Below, piece by piece: positions 6,727-7,430 of a stretch of DNA of 7,430 nt; position 1 is the first letter of the stretch, and every line of letters starts with the position of its first letter. The stretch lies in the NCBI GenBank assembly GCA_031285245.1, contig JAITWN010000045.1, positions 1 to 7,430 of the forward strand, given 5' to 3'. The notes under the pieces were generated by a model. It was not told the origin of the DNA. It made no database searches and saw nothing but the letters and a program-made list of their open reading frames with translations. The position numbers and the translations under genes are program-made. Source of the stretch: Chromatiales bacterium (lineage in GTDB: Bacteria > Pseudomonadota > Gammaproteobacteria > SZUA-140).

Positions 6727-7069
6727 ATGAAGCAGAACATCAACCGCATTGACTCTATCAATGCCGCTGCGCGGCATGGAGATGCAGATCCACTATGCGG
6801 GTGGGCAAGAAGTGCGCGTTGATTTCTCCGAGCTGCCGCGCCGCTTCGCAGTCTTCGCTGATCTCACCGATCCGGCTATCTTCCGTCGCGCGCAGGTGGC
6901 TGATTGGGGACAGACGCTTGAATGGCCGAGCGGCGAAGGCCTTGATGCGGACCGTATCATGGAGATGGCATTAGAGCAGGCTGGGCGCACCGACACGCTC
7001 GCGTTTCGTCGGTGGCAGGATCGTGTCATGGTTTATCGCTTGCTGAGGCGGCCGCAGCCATCGGTATGA
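6727..7069 (+). pseudogene. DUF2442-like gene, frameshifted near its start
   Basis: This is a small cytoplasmic protein of about 113 residues once repaired, with unknown function. The ATG at 6727 sits 3 bases after the DUF4160-frame stop and follows GGGGTGA, a good ribosome-binding site. Its frame (MKQNINRIDSINA) stops early, at a TGA near 6820. A net +1 shift around 6761-6778 (for example one extra G in AATGCCGCTGCG) leads into LRGMEMQIHYAGGQEVRVDF and onward to TGA 7067-7069. The VDFSEL, TDPAIFRRAQV and LEWPSGEGLDADRI stretches are typical of DUF2442. Almost the whole domain lies in the 3' frame, so a shortened product from ATG 6761, or from TTG 6749, remains possible and the gene may not be fully dead. 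Confidence 0.7.
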
Positions 7070-7093
7070 CGCGTCGGACCGCGAGCCAATACC

Positions 7094-7114
7094 GCACCGG
7101 CGCTCGCCCGGTGC
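7094..7114. terminator. Possible hairpin terminator between convergent genes
   Basis: GCACCGG (7094-7100) and CCGGTGC (7108-7114) form a perfect 7-bp stem with a 7-base loop, 25 bases after the DUF2442 stop. No T-run follows, so terminator activity is only suggested by its position between converging genes. Confidence 0.35.
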
Positions 7115-7153
7115 CGCGCACGGTGTTGTTAGCGCTGAAGGGTTGGGAAGCAG

Positions 7154-7207
7154 AGCACACTGGATAATGGCGACCAATGGCAACAATGGGGGTAGCCAAT
7201 GTGTGCT
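7154..7207. repeat. Short inverted repeat enclosing AATGG direct repeats
   Basis: AGCACAC (7154-7160) is the reverse complement of GTGTGCT (7201-7207). The 40 bases between them hold AATGG at 7166, 7176 and 7185. It lies just past the stop of the minus-strand gene. Its role is unknown, and it may be chance. Confidence 0.35.
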
Positions 7208-7213
7208 GTGAAC

Positions 7214-7430
7214 TCAGCCTTCTTCCTCGCTCTGCGGTAATGCGGTGATGCGCACTTTGCTGATGCTGCGATCTTCCATTTCTACTACTTCAAAAACAAA
7301 GCCGCCAGCTTCCAGTCGTTCACCGGCTGCGGGTAGGTGGCCGAGCTGCCAGAGCAGGTAGCCGGCGAGCGTTGAGTAGTGATCGGCCTTGTCGACGAGG
7401 TCGGCGTCGATGAGTGCAGAGATACGGCGG
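7214..7430 (-). CDS. CorC/HlyC-domain protein, C-terminal fragment
   Basis: This is the last 71 codons of a gene entering from beyond the window end on the minus strand, stopping at TGA 7214-7216. The translation contains YSTLAGYLLWQLGHLP, then GERLEAGGFVFEVVEM and DRSISKVRI. That is the pattern of the CorC_HlyC domain, the small C-terminal domain that follows a CBS pair. Whole proteins with this end are either CorC/HlyC-type proteins linked to magnesium and cobalt handling or TerC-CBS-CorC membrane proteins like E. coli YoaE. The Trp in LLWQLG makes me lean slightly to the TerC-fused type, but the fragment cannot decide. It ends in an acidic tail (SEEEG) and converges on the DUF2442 gene. 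Confidence 0.8.
   Translation of the reverse strand, partial: RRISALIDADLVDKADHYSTLAGYLLWQLGHLPAAGERLEAGGFVFEVVEMEDRSISKVRITALPQSEEEG

Overview
The window looks like a stretch of chromosome from a moderately GC-rich gammaproteobacterium. The 867-residue ClpB follows the proteobacterial pattern and largely keeps E. coli numbering, and the NadC catalytic residues fall at Salmonella-type positions. I cannot name a genus from the sequence alone.

Layout. (1) Positions 1-1056 hold the 3' part of a UMF1/Atg22-like MFS transporter, cut by the window edge inside the loop 2-3 motif. (2) Positions 1065-1745 hold a MarC-family membrane protein in the same transcription unit. (3) Positions 1820-2517 hold a lipoprotein gene broken by two frame lesions. 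The first is a clean 7-bp tandem duplication. (4) Positions 2518-2819 hold no gene but do hold a very strong hairpin with 18-bp perfect arms and a REP-like repeat. (5) nadC lies on the minus strand at 2820-3689. (6) A divergent intergenic region with overlapping, oppositely oriented -10 elements separates nadC from clpB, which runs on the plus strand at 3840-6443. (7) Positions 6489-7069 hold a two-gene DUF4160/DUF2442 cassette, and each gene carries a net +1 frame lesion. (8) Positions 7070-7213 are a short convergent spacer with small inverted repeats. (9) From 7214 to the window end, on the minus strand, lies the C-terminus of a CorC/HlyC-domain protein.

Working together. The housekeeping genes (nadC for NAD synthesis, clpB for protein disaggregation, two membrane proteins) are intact. 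Every lesion falls in a non-core gene: one lipoprotein and a DUF4160/DUF2442 pair that I infer to be a small autoregulated, possibly toxin-antitoxin-like, module. About 5.2 kb of core coding sequence carries no lesion, so real decay of accessory genes is more likely than random sequencing error. I found no CRISPR array, tRNA, rRNA, complete mobile element or clearly new defence system. The most notable non-coding signals are the 2588-2663 hairpin, the bidirectional promoter candidate and the palindrome in front of the DUF4160 gene.
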